Below are positions 47,244 to 55,744 of a stretch of 62,082 nt of DNA, piece after piece; within the stretch, counting starts at the first letter, position 1; each line of letters starts with the position of its first letter. The DNA is from Trichocoleus sp. FACHB-40 (GTDB taxonomy: Bacteria > Cyanobacteriota > Cyanobacteriia > Cyanobacteriales > FACHB-T130). Position numbers and translations under genes: made by a program. The DNA lies in assembly GCF_014695915.1 (NCBI RefSeq), contig NZ_JACJPF010000026.1, forward strand, positions 1 to 62,082. Direction: 5' to 3'. Under the pieces are notes generated by a model. That model was not told the origin of the DNA, made no database searches, and saw only the letters and a list, made by a program, of their open reading frames with translations.

Positions 47244-47966
47244 TTAGTCTTCTTCGGTTGGTACAACCTGCCACCTGCTCTCAGAACTAACTGGTTCCAG
47301 CTTCCGCTCGTTGGCATCGGCGGGGGGCATCAAGGGTATGGGGTTGGGACTAACGATTCCTCCGGAAACCACCACTTTAAAGGCATCTTCAATTGACATT
47401 GAGACGTTTAATACTTCGTCTTCTGGGACAATGGCATACCAGCCTGTGGTGGGGTTAGGCGTAGTGGGAACAAAAACGCTGAGCATAGAACGCTCCATTT
47501 GGCACTGGATTTCGCTGCTCATGGTACCTGTGACGAAAGCGATCGCCCAAATTCCTCGCCGAGGATACTCTACCAAAACGACCCGCCGAAACTTGCCGTT
47601 GGTGTCTCTTAAAATTGTCTCCAATAGCTGTTTGAGCGTTTTATAAACCGACCCCGCTAACGGAATCGCCTGCAAAAGTTGCTCCCCAAAATCCAGCAAC
47701 CACCTCCCAGCAATGTTGCGTGCCATTAAGCCTATCAGCAAAATGCACAGCAGCGGCACTGTTAGCCCCACCACCAAATTCAGCAGATTTACCACGATGG
47801 GGTTCATCCCATCAAATGGATTCACCTGCTTGGGAACGCGGGTCAGAAAATTGATCACCCAGTTGGCAATAGTTATTGTCAGCCATATCGTAGTAGCCAA
47901 GGGAATGACTACTAAGAGACCTGCAATCAGGTCATTTTTTAAGTCCTGCTTGAGGCGTTGGATCAC
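47244..47966 (-). CDS. DUF502 family membrane protein
   Basis: 240 residues. Two membrane helices (about 13-40 and 60-83), then the DUF502 signature: AGRWLLDFGEQLLQAIPLAGSVY, KTLKQLLETI, FRRVVLVEYPRRGIWAIAFVTG, and VFVPTTPNPTTGWYAIVPEDEV (quoted in parts, each family-typical). GTG start (MIQRLKQDLKNDLIAG). The function is unknown; related plant proteins (LCV/COV) act in membrane trafficking. Upstream of nusB and ftsY on the same strand, probably one transcript. Confidence 0.9.
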   Translation of the reverse strand: MIQRLKQDLKNDLIAGLLVVIPLATTIWLTITIANWVINFLTRVPKQVNPFDGMNPIVVNLLNLVVGLTVPLLCILLIGLMARNIAGRWLLDFGEQLLQAIPLAGSVYKTLKQLLETILRDTNGKFRRVVLVEYPRRGIWAIAFVTGTMSSEIQCQMERSMLSVFVPTTPNPTTGWYAIVPEDEVLNVSMSIEDAFKVVVSGGIVSPNPIPLMPPADANERKLEPVSSESRWQVVPTEED

Positions 47967-48254
47967 AGATTGCCCACTCTCTCCTTACAACTAGCGGTGC
48001 AGATTCGTACAAAATGCCAACTTTACCAATGGTTGCTCTTTGAGCAAAAACAACTTCGTCGTAGTATCCACACCATAGAAATAGGCTCAGGACTGAAACC
48101 TTACTTTTCCATCAGCTCCTTTTTTGGGGCAGCCTGGGAAAGGCAATTTTCCATTCCTATCTCTATTTGTAAGACTTGTAAAGAATTGTTGCAAGTCCTT
48201 GGCAGCTGGTATCACACTTTACACTTTAGCATTTCTATGAGATCCAGCCCTGAG

Positions 48255-49151
48255 CTAAGAGGAAGAACTGAGTGTCGTCGCATCAACGGTTGTCTCATCG
48301 GCTTGCCCCTGTTGAGCTGAGTCATCAACAACGGGCAAGGGCATATGCTTTAGTTCCCACACCTTGAGCAGGATCAAATACTCATAGAATGCCTGCAAGG
48401 TACACCAGGTAAACCCCGCTCTCCCATCCAGAAAACCACCCAAGAAGAAATACATATACAAGAAGCGCACTAGCGGACGCAAGGGCAAGCGCAAAGATAA
48501 ATCTTTCAAGGCGCGGCGTCTTTGCACTTCCGAGCGACCGAAGAACAATTCTCGCCAATTGACTGACCCTTGCTGTAGCTGGCGTAGGGTTTCCTCCGCT
48601 TCATCGGTGGAATAGCGATTATGCTTGTCAATCCAGCGACTCAATCCCTTACCAGAGGTGTAGTGGGGATAAGTTTCTTTCAGAAAGTTGGTGGCTCCTT
48701 CGCAGACTTCCCGCTCAGTATGTCCATAGTCAGTAAACCAAACTTTTCCGCGCTGCAACAGACGCAGCTGGTAGCGGGGATACTGGGTGCTGTGACGAAT
48801 CCAGCTACCCATGAACATGACGCGCTCTGCCGCGTAGTAGCCAACATACTCAGAGGTTTTGATGGCTTCCAAACACTCTTGAAACAGCTCTGGTGTCATC
48901 CGCTCATCGGCTTCTAGGATGTAAATCCAATCGTGTTTGGCTGGTACTTCTTCGAGCATCCAGGTTCTTTGTCGGCCGTGACTTTCAAAGCGGTGTTGCA
49001 CCACGCGGATGTCATAGCGATTGGCAATTTCTACAGTGCGATCGCTACTGTAGGAATCGACCACAACCACATCATCAGATAGCAGTGCCGACTCAATACA
49101 AGCTGCAATATCCAGCTCTTCGTTATAGGTCAGTATGTAAATTGAGAACAT
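48255..49151 (-). CDS. GT2 glycosyltransferase (WaaE/KdtX-like)
   Basis: 298 residues. FSIYILTYNEELDIAACIES, DDVVVVDSYSSDRTVEIA and the acidic motif IYILEADERMTPEL define the GT-A fold; RYQLRLLQRGKVWFTDYGHTE is typical of the WaaE/KdtX-type branch, which adds sugars to lipopolysaccharide core or other surface glycans. A C-terminal aromatic membrane-proximal region (LVRFLYMYFFLGGFLDGRAG) is also typical. It stands next to a HpsJ-like gene, which fits a role in surface polysaccharide. Confidence 0.9.
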   Translation of the reverse strand: MFSIYILTYNEELDIAACIESALLSDDVVVVDSYSSDRTVEIANRYDIRVVQHRFESHGRQRTWMLEEVPAKHDWIYILEADERMTPELFQECLEAIKTSEYVGYYAAERVMFMGSWIRHSTQYPRYQLRLLQRGKVWFTDYGHTEREVCEGATNFLKETYPHYTSGKGLSRWIDKHNRYSTDEAEETLRQLQQGSVNWRELFFGRSEVQRRRALKDLSLRLPLRPLVRFLYMYFFLGGFLDGRAGFTWCTLQAFYEYLILLKVWELKHMPLPVVDDSAQQGQADETTVDATTLSSSS

Positions 49152-49191
49152 TTTCCCGCCGATCGTGATGGAAAATAATCAATCTCTTTCA

Positions 49192-49235
49192 GGAATTAAG
49201 AATTAAAAACTGGGGAATTTTTAATTCTTAATTCC
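49192..49235 (-). terminator. Hairpin between the HpsJ-like gene and the glycosyltransferase
   Basis: Perfect 18-bp inverted repeat (49192-49209 with 49218-49235) of the GGAATTAAG type, just beyond the HpsJ-like stop. Confidence 0.7.
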
Positions 49236-49240
49236 CTACC

Positions 49241-50050
49241 TTAACGTGCCTGAGCTTTACGACGACCTCCCCCGATGCCGCCTGTCAATCCCAGTGCGGC
49301 AATTGCCAGGTAGCCTATGGCTAAGAGCAAACTGCTCAGTCCATTCTTTATACTCGATCTTAAAAACTGACTTTCGGCTTGTTTTTGTGCTTCTTGTTTG
49401 CCGCCACGAAGTTGAGTTTTAGCAGCATCGACTTGTTGGTTTAGAGCTTTTGGATCTTGCTTTAATCTTTGCAATTGGTCTTTAAGAGACTGTAATCTCG
49501 CCAGCTGTTCCCCTTGCACTTGACCGCTCTTGATCGCCTGATCTAGCTCGGTAAGCTTCTTTTCATCTTGAAGCAGGGAGCTAACCTGTTGCGATTGGCT
49601 AGCAATCTGAGTTTCTACTTGAGTGGCTCTTTGGTTAATTTGTGCAACAGCTTGATTGTTCAACAGACGCAGGCTGTTGATGTTGAGGATGGGAACTGGC
49701 AGTAGGAATGCCAAACCCAACAACCCAGCTAGTGCAAGCGCTCCGATTCTCACTATGTCTTCCCAACCTTTGCGGGCCGCGCCAGAGTTACTGTCTACCC
49801 AAAATCCAGCAAATAGAAAGGCCAGACCAACCATCGGAATAACTCCTTGGTTAATTAGCTGGAATGTAACGTTCTGTTGCCACTGTAGGAAACCTAGCTG
49901 TACCTGTTCTGGAACAGCGTTACTGGGAGTCGCAGGCGGAATCAGAAGCACCGCATAATCAATGAGCGAGGAGAGAATCAGTATCAGCCCGACTACCTTG
50001 AGAATGTTGGAAGTAATAGAGGAAGGTTGACGGCTATTAGTTGCTTTCAT
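49241..50050 (-). CDS. HpsJ-like membrane protein with coiled coil
   Basis: 269 residues. Three N-terminal membrane helices (about 16-36, 70-86, 100-118), a long Gln-rich coiled coil (about 130-225: TQVETQIASQSQQVSSLLQD, QLARLQSLKDQLQRLKQ), a final helix (about 238-256) and a Gly/Arg tail. This layout, and the opening LKVVGLILILSSLIDYAVLLIP, resemble HpsJ of hormogonium polysaccharide loci, but I cannot confirm the assignment without a search. Envelope-linked role inferred. Confidence 0.6.
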   Translation of the reverse strand: MKATNSRQPSSITSNILKVVGLILILSSLIDYAVLLIPPATPSNAVPEQVQLGFLQWQQNVTFQLINQGVIPMVGLAFLFAGFWVDSNSGAARKGWEDIVRIGALALAGLLGLAFLLPVPILNINSLRLLNNQAVAQINQRATQVETQIASQSQQVSSLLQDEKKLTELDQAIKSGQVQGEQLARLQSLKDQLQRLKQDPKALNQQVDAAKTQLRGGKQEAQKQAESQFLRSSIKNGLSSLLLAIGYLAIAALGLTGGIGGGRRKAQAR

Positions 50051-50699
50051 GGCTTTTGTCTTGGGTTAGCGATCGTCCACATCAAACTTAACTGATTAAC
50101 ATACTGAGTGTCTTATCTGTCTTCCGGTCATTTAAGCACCCATTGCAGCAGCCCTATTAACCCCTTGGTTTCCCGGATGACAAGAGAGGGCTTTTACCCC
50201 GTTGTTGTCGATATGCGATGATTATCTAGAGGTTAAAACCTCCGATAATCAAAAGTTTTGTCACAAACTCTATATTTTACCTCAACTGCGTATACAACTA
50301 CTAAATAAATTATAATCTGCAACTGAATCGATATAATTTTGATAAAAATCGGAATATTATATATTTCAATATGGTTCCCTTAAGAATAGTTTTACATAGG
50401 GACTGAGTAACCTCACCTAACAAATGCTATAGGAATGTTAGATGAGGTTCTGAGATTCCAATAAATCGTAACGTTTGGACTTTCAGTTTTAAGTAAACGG
50501 TATTGCTGCTAAATATTTATCTGGTAAAAATATTTAGTATTACCAATAAAGAAGGAATTTTTATAAATTATTATCAGCCAAAGATGATATTTATTTATCA
50601 ATCAAGCTGTTCATAGTTCAGTAGATAACTGTTTATTAAAGGGCAAGATAAAAAAGGAATTTATTTCTTTCCCAATCCCCAATCCCCAATCCCCAATCC
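50051..50699. other. 649-base gene-free region with hairpins
   Basis: AT-rich. It holds hairpins at 50220-50250 (GATTATC / GATAATC around AGGTT/AACCT) and at 50409-50449 (14-bp stem with one mismatch), a GGTAAAAATA / TATTACC hairpin near 50523, and a CCCAATC heptanucleotide tract at 50671-50700 that abuts the cyclase stop. No protein gene is visible; a small RNA is possible. Confidence 0.55.
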
Positions 50700-51797
50700 C
50701 TATTTTATAGAAGCGATCGCTTGTTTTGGTTGAATCCGATAAACCATAATCGGCGTATCCAGCCCTTTGAGACTCATTGTGTTACCGACTCGCGGGAAAT
50801 CCTTGACAACATTGGCAACATCAGAGTCCATCAGAACATTCTCAGTACAGGCGATGTCATTACCAAGGCTTTTTGCTTCAACTCGCGCTGCTGTATTCAC
50901 CGTGGTGCCGAAGTAGTCAAGACGCTCATTTAAGTTGACACTGATACAAGGCCCAACATCTATGCCAATCTTAAGAATCAGCTGGTCTTCTGCTGCAAGT
51001 TGCAACCGTAGATTCAAAGCTTGCATCTGGTGGTTCATAGCGATCGCAGCTTGCATGGCATCACTTGGCACAGTAAATGCTGCCATCACCGCATCCCCAA
51101 TCGTTTTGACGACGACACCATTGTGAGCATCTACCACATGAAACAACAGATCGAAGTGTTGCCGTACTAAATTATAAGCTCGCGAATCTCCTCGCCGCGC
51201 ATACAGTGCCGTCGAACCAGCCAAATCGGTAAATAAAATTGCCACCCGCTGAATCACCAAACTTTCATTAGGCAGTATCGTCTCGCGAGGAAACAAATCG
51301 CGGAAGGTTTGTAGAGTCAGCAATTGGTGTCCCGAAACCACGCCATATTCCGCATCAATTTTGGCACGAAAAGCCGGATCGTCAAATGCTTTTTCCAGGG
51401 GGCGCAATTTCTCATCAATACTAAAGGTAACTCGCACCTGCTCGTCAGCATCAGTAGCGTATACACTGTCACAAGCTGTACATAGATGGTTTGTCCGCAA
51501 ATCGGATAAACTTTTTGGTTTGAAGTCGATGCCGCGACAAGCCGGACATTGAATGTCCCAGTTGAGAGTTAAAATACCCTCCTTGAGAGCAATGACTAAA
51601 ACCCGCAAAGTCTCCCGCTCGCTCAACTGCAATTTTTCAGCAATCCGTTTGGGGTTAGCATGATATAATTCGCGGCGATCGCTTTGTTGTAAAAATGCCC
51701 TCAGCCGCTGCTGTACCTCTGGTTTAATGCTATACCTTTCCAAGGCAGCTACAGCTAGAGCAATATTATTCTGGTGTCTATGAAAAAAGTTAAACAT
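50700..51797 (-). CDS. Class III cyclase with DUF5939-type N-terminus and zinc ribbon
   Basis: 365 residues, soluble. The N-terminal part (about 1-80) contains a helix-turn-helix-like stretch (RIAEKLQLSERETLRVLVIA), then a four-Cys ribbon (CPAC ... CTAC, about 84-113), then the cyclase domain from about 180: ILFTDLAGSTALYARRG (metal Asp), VVKTIGDAVMAAF (second Asp) and LDYFGTTVNTAARVE. Phe-Gly-Thr in the latter replaces the usual V/I-G-D. Catalytic metal sites are intact, so cAMP or cGMP synthesis is likely. No partner is adjacent. Confidence 0.88.
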   Translation of the reverse strand: MFNFFHRHQNNIALAVAALERYSIKPEVQQRLRAFLQQSDRRELYHANPKRIAEKLQLSERETLRVLVIALKEGILTLNWDIQCPACRGIDFKPKSLSDLRTNHLCTACDSVYATDADEQVRVTFSIDEKLRPLEKAFDDPAFRAKIDAEYGVVSGHQLLTLQTFRDLFPRETILPNESLVIQRVAILFTDLAGSTALYARRGDSRAYNLVRQHFDLLFHVVDAHNGVVVKTIGDAVMAAFTVPSDAMQAAIAMNHQMQALNLRLQLAAEDQLILKIGIDVGPCISVNLNERLDYFGTTVNTAARVEAKSLGNDIACTENVLMDSDVANVVKDFPRVGNTMSLKGLDTPIMVYRIQPKQAIASIK

Positions 51798-52012
51798 TTG
51801 GTGTCGCTAGATATATTAAAGATTTTAGTAGTGTGCGACCCTTGAGTATATTTTATATATAACCGTTACTGACTATTTGGTTTTATCGACCTGAATTTCT
51901 GCTGAGAGTTAGCTAAGTGTCAGATTAAAATATAAGTAAGTATGCCCCTGGTTTTTGTTAACAAAAAATCACCAATTATCATGATGTATTTTATCAGTAT
52001 AAAGAGGTAATC

Positions 52013-53986
52013 GTGCAAATTCCCCGCCTGCATCCAGACACAATTGAGGAAGTAAAACAACGGGTTGACATCGTTGAAGTCATCTCGGAACACGTTGTAT
52101 TACGCAAGCGGGGCAAAGACTATGTAGGTTTATGTCCTTTCCATGAGGAAAAATCTCCCAGTTTTACCGTCAGCCCGACTAAGCAGATGTACTACTGCTT
52201 TGGCTGTCAAGCCGGGGGAAATGCGATTACTTTTTTGAAGGAACACTCTAAACGTTCCTTTGGTGAAGTGGTGCTGGATTTGGCGCGGCGCTACCAAGTT
52301 CCGGTGCAAATGCTGGAGGCGGAACAGCGCGAGGAATTACAGCGGCAAATAACGCTGCGAGAGCAGCTGTATGAGATTTTGGCAGTGGGGGCAAGCTTTT
52401 TTCAACACGCGCTGCGGCAACCCCAAGGGGAGGCGGCTTTGGAATATTTGTACTCCAAGCGGCAACTCTCCGAAGAAACTATTCAAAAGTTCCAGCTTGG
52501 TTATGCTCCGGCGGGTTGGGAAACTCTCTATGGCTACTTGGTGGAACAGAAAAGCTACCCGGTGCAGCTGGTAGAACAAGCGGGTTTGATTAAGCTGCGG
52601 GATGGCGGTGGCGGTTATTATGATAGATTTCGCGATCGCTTGATGATTCCCATCCACGACTCTCAAGGACGAGTAATTGCCTTTGGCGGCAGAACTCTGG
52701 GGGACGATCAGCCGAAATATCTCAACTCTCCGGAAACCGAATTATTTAATAAAGGCAAAATTCTGTTTGCTTTGGATAAAGCCCGTGAAGCTATTGGCAA
52801 GCAGGATCGGGCTGTGGTAGTGGAAGGATATTTTGATGCGATCGCTCTCCACTCCCACGGAATTGAAAACGTTGTCGCCTCTCTAGGTACGGCGCTGGGC
52901 TTAGATCAAGTCAAACAGCTACTACGTTACACCGAATCTAAGCAAATCGTACTCAACTTTGATGCCGATGCCGCCGGAACTAAGGCAGCTCAAAGAGCAA
53001 TTGGAGAAATTGCCAATCTCGCCTATCAAGGACAAGTAAATCTGCGAGTTCTCAACTTGCCTGATGGAAAAGATGCTGACGAATTTCTCCTTAAAGGTGG
53101 CGCTGAAAAATATCGGGAATTGCTGCTTGATGCTCCTCTCTGGCTTGATTGGCAAATCCAGCAAATCTTAGTAGGAAAAAATCTTAAACAGGCGGATCAA
53201 TTTCAGCAAGTTACGGCAGAAATGGTGAAATTACTAAATAACATCACCAATGACGATCAGATTACCTATTATATTAATCACTGTGGAGAAATTCTCAGCC
53301 AAGGAGATTCTCGGCGGGTGGGACTATTAACAGACAATCTCCTAAACAAAATTGTCCGTCACTGGGAAGAACTTCTAAACCAGGACAATTCTCTAAAAGT
53401 GCCGCTGTTAGTAAATAATCTTCTTAAGCAAAATAAGCGATTTAAGACTCGTCCTTCTGTTAATAGAAATAAAGGTCAAAAAGAATTACCTGTTACTTCT
53501 GAAAGCACTCTTTTAGAAAGAGCCGAGGCTTTACTGTTGCGCTTTTATCTGCATTGCCCAGAATATCGACAGTTGATTAGCGATACTTTAGAAGAACAAG
53601 ATTTATTATTTAGCCTTCCTCACCACCGACTTTTGTGGCTAAGAATTTCATCTTTACAGGAAACATCACCAGATTTACTATCTGCGCTACAAAACCTGTA
53701 TGTTGATTTTCCTGAAGAAATGGCTCAAGTGTCTGGACTATTTTATCTAGACGAAAATGCCGAACTCGATATTCTCCGCGCTCCGGAATTGATCAAAGCA
53801 GGCGCTGCTTGTATGGAACGGGTAATGTGTGAAAACCTTTATCGTCACTTTTTAGAACTATGGAAAAATCTTGATAGTTCGCTGGATTTGAATAAACGGC
53901 AATACTACTGTCAGGAATTTTACCGAGCAAAACAGCGAATTAAAGAGTTAGATCAACAGCTGCAATTTTTATATTTTTATCGCTAA
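52013..53986 (+). CDS. dnaG: DNA primase
   Basis: 657 residues. Zinc site Cys41, His44, Cys62, Cys65 (CPFH ... CFGC); RNA polymerase core with the Toprim motifs VVVEGYFDAIAL and VLNFDADAAGTKAA; C-terminal helicase-binding part about 500-657. Makes RNA primers for replication. GTG start at 52013 (MQIPRLHPDTIEEVKQR) preceded by AGAGGTAA; this matches the family N-terminus. Single gene, not in the rpsU-dnaG-rpoD order of enterobacteria. Confidence 0.97.
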   Translation: MQIPRLHPDTIEEVKQRVDIVEVISEHVVLRKRGKDYVGLCPFHEEKSPSFTVSPTKQMYYCFGCQAGGNAITFLKEHSKRSFGEVVLDLARRYQVPVQMLEAEQREELQRQITLREQLYEILAVGASFFQHALRQPQGEAALEYLYSKRQLSEETIQKFQLGYAPAGWETLYGYLVEQKSYPVQLVEQAGLIKLRDGGGGYYDRFRDRLMIPIHDSQGRVIAFGGRTLGDDQPKYLNSPETELFNKGKILFALDKAREAIGKQDRAVVVEGYFDAIALHSHGIENVVASLGTALGLDQVKQLLRYTESKQIVLNFDADAAGTKAAQRAIGEIANLAYQGQVNLRVLNLPDGKDADEFLLKGGAEKYRELLLDAPLWLDWQIQQILVGKNLKQADQFQQVTAEMVKLLNNITNDDQITYYINHCGEILSQGDSRRVGLLTDNLLNKIVRHWEELLNQDNSLKVPLLVNNLLKQNKRFKTRPSVNRNKGQKELPVTSESTLLERAEALLLRFYLHCPEYRQLISDTLEEQDLLFSLPHHRLLWLRISSLQETSPDLLSALQNLYVDFPEEMAQVSGLFYLDENAELDILRAPELIKAGAACMERVMCENLYRHFLELWKNLDSSLDLNKRQYYCQEFYRAKQRIKELDQQLQFLYFYR

Positions 53987-54008
53987 GTATTCCTTAGTCA
54001 TTACGTTT

Positions 54009-54036
54009 TCGTTCCCAGGCGGTCGTCTGGGAACGA
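54009..54036. terminator. TCGTTCCCAG palindrome between dnaG and the pentapeptide gene
   Basis: 10-bp stem TCGTTCCCAG / CTGGGAACGA with an 8-base loop between two convergent genes; one of three related copies in the window. Confidence 0.7.
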
Positions 54037-54055
54037 GTAAAATACTGGCTAATGA

Positions 54056-54565
54056 TTAAGGGCAAAATAGAGTGGCACGAGTTTCGCGTCCTGTCGTCGG
54101 GTTGGTGCCTTTAGCTGTTTTACACAACTGTTTTTGCACATCCTGACGAAACAAGACATCTGTAAAATCTGCTCCATCAATGATGGCACCTTCAAACTTG
54201 GAGTTAAAGGCAAACGCTCCCTCCAAAATAGCGTTAGTTAAGTTAGCGTTGGTGAAACGAGCAGTGTCTAGGGTAGCGTTTCTGAGATCGGCTCCCTCTA
54301 AATTGGCACTTTCAAGATTAGCGCCAAAGAAGCTGACACCCCGCAAATCTGTATGACTCAGGTTACTGCTGCGAAGATTGGCTTTAGTAAAGCTGGAGTC
54401 CGTAAGCACTTTACCTGAGAAATCTGCACCGATCAAGAATTCCTTGTTGTAGTCTTCAGCTAGGGCAGGAGTTGCGATCGCGCCGAAAGCTGTTAAAGAT
54501 GCGATCGCTACCAGCAACAAACCCAGTAAAATTGTCGAAATCCGATTGTTTAGCCTAAAATTCAT
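54056..54565 (-). CDS. Lumenal/secreted pentapeptide repeat protein
   Basis: 169 residues. A signal peptide (about 8-36, ending TPALAEDY) leads to a run of A(N/D)Lxx pentapeptides (about 42-125: FLIGADFSG, TKANLRSSNLSHTDLRG, GANLESANLEGADLRNATL), forming a right-handed beta helix. Two Cys near the C-terminus (KQLC, TLFC) flank a TGRET turn, as in lumenal pentapeptide proteins of thylakoids. I start at ATG 54565; the longer frame from 54661 would overlap the divergent yraN. The function of the family is not established. Confidence 0.88.
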   Translation of the reverse strand: MNFRLNNRISTILLGLLLVAIASLTAFGAIATPALAEDYNKEFLIGADFSGKVLTDSSFTKANLRSSNLSHTDLRGVSFFGANLESANLEGADLRNATLDTARFTNANLTNAILEGAFAFNSKFEGAIIDGADFTDVLFRQDVQKQLCKTAKGTNPTTGRETRATLFCP

Positions 54566-54582
54566 GCTGCTTCCAGAGGAAG

Positions 54583-55089
54583 ATGGAAAACCGTCGTCTA
54601 TCTCATTATCCCAATATCGGTGTTTTAGGAGAAGACCTGGTTGCTCAATGGTTACATTCACAAGGTTTCTTAATTCTGCATCGTCGCTGGCGTTGTCGCT
54701 GGGGAGAGATAGACATAATTGCGCGACAATGCTCGACTGGGGACAAGGAAGCTTTCCCGAAGTCTAGCCAATCCCCAATCCCCAATTCCCTTGAGCCAGT
54801 CTTAGCATTTGTCGAGGTTAAAACTCGCAGTCGGGGAAATTGGGATGCGGATGGAATGCTGGCAATTACAGCGAAAAAACAAGCAAAACTCTGGCTCACA
54901 GCGGAGCTTTTTCTAGCGGATAACCCAGATTTAGCAAATCTTTCTTGCCGTTTTGATGTCGCTCTTGTCAGATGTGTGCGATCGCGTCTTTCTCAACCTC
55001 CCTCGGTTGCTTCACCAAAACCTGGGGAGATGACGCTCTTAGGATACCATCTGAGCGTACAAGACTACATCCAGTCTGCTTTTGATTAA
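54583..55089 (+). CDS. yraN: YraN/UPF0102 family endonuclease-like protein with repeat-derived insert
   Basis: 168 residues. PD-(D/E)XK-like fold: GEDLVAQWLHSQGFLILHRR, Glu42 and Asp44 in WGEIDIIAR, Glu78 and Lys80 in AFVEVKTRSRG. Residues about 51-70 ([20 protein letters not shown]), exactly between those motifs, are encoded by a dispersed repeat that also occurs in queA; in ordinary YraN proteins only a few residues join these strands. Function of the family is not firmly known; Holliday-junction-resolvase-like fold. Divergent from the pentapeptide gene with 17 bases between starts. Confidence 0.9.
   Translation: MENRRLSHYPNIGVLGEDLVAQWLHSQGFLILHRRWRCRWGEIDIIARQCSTGDKEAFPKSSQSPIPNSLEPVLAFVEVKTRSRGNWDADGMLAITAKKQAKLWLTAELFLADNPDLANLSCRFDVALVRCVRSRLSQPPSVASPKPGEMTLLGYHLSVQDYIQSAFD
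54735..54790 (+). repeat. 56-nt repeat in frame inside yraN
   Basis: Starts GACTGGGGACAAGGAAGCTT and ends CCCCAATTCCC. It matches 56238-56293 in queA at 54 of 56 positions (differences at 54767 and 54773 by my alignment) and is read in the same frame. Confidence 0.95.
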
Positions 55090-55187
55090 ATATTAGCAAT
55101 ACCCACCAGTCCCTCGCTTTGCCGGGCATTCACCCTACATTTAATGGCTAATTACTCTTAAATAATTAGCCATTAGCCAAAGAATAA

Positions 55188-55577
55188 TTAAGCTAAAGTT
55201 TCGGGGCAATATCCCAGCCCTCTAGTGAACTGTTGCCGGAATGCTTCAATATCGCTGCGATCCGGGGTACCATGAGAAACTACAGCTACTTGATAGCGTC
55301 GCATAACTTCTATTGGGGACTGTCCCGTTTCCAGGCTCCAAAGGGCCATTTGGAGGCGAATTGCAGGCTCGTAGGGAATTCCCAGCTCGTTCATAAATGC
55401 CCTAAAGTCGCCATCTTGCTGAGGGGTTAGTGGGCTGTAGGTTTTGATCTTGATTACCCAGCCATCAATCTGATGAATTACAGTCATTAAACGCACGGGC
55501 AGTTGGGGCATTCCGTGTAGATATTCAACCACCCGTAGGGTAAGGCTGGCATTCGCCAGAAAGTAAACGTATTCCAT
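55188..55577 (-). CDS. Conserved hypothetical protein
   Basis: 129 residues from ATG 55577 (MEYVYFLANASLTLRVVEYL); the frame extends 17 codons further up without a credible start. Predicted mixed alpha/beta, no signal or membrane helix. Noticeable stretches: VIHQIDGWVIKIKTYSPLTP, FRAFMNELGIPYEPAIRLQM and LETGQSPIEVMRRYQV. I do not recognise the family. Codon use and a HIP1-free but normal composition look native. Divergent from queA with about 170 bases between. Confidence 0.7.
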   Translation of the reverse strand: MEYVYFLANASLTLRVVEYLHGMPQLPVRLMTVIHQIDGWVIKIKTYSPLTPQQDGDFRAFMNELGIPYEPAIRLQMALWSLETGQSPIEVMRRYQVAVVSHGTPDRSDIEAFRQQFTRGLGYCPETLA

Positions 55578-55744
55578 GAGGTTTCTTGGTGAGGAGTGCC
55601 AAGCTGTTGCTATACCTCTAATTCTCACCTTATAAAGCTTTTTGCAACAGGGGAAAAGCCCCCGATCTTATCTGGGGGATATTACCCAATTACTTTAGTT
55701 ACATTGAGCAATAAATTATCCGTAGACTAACGGGGATAAACCGG

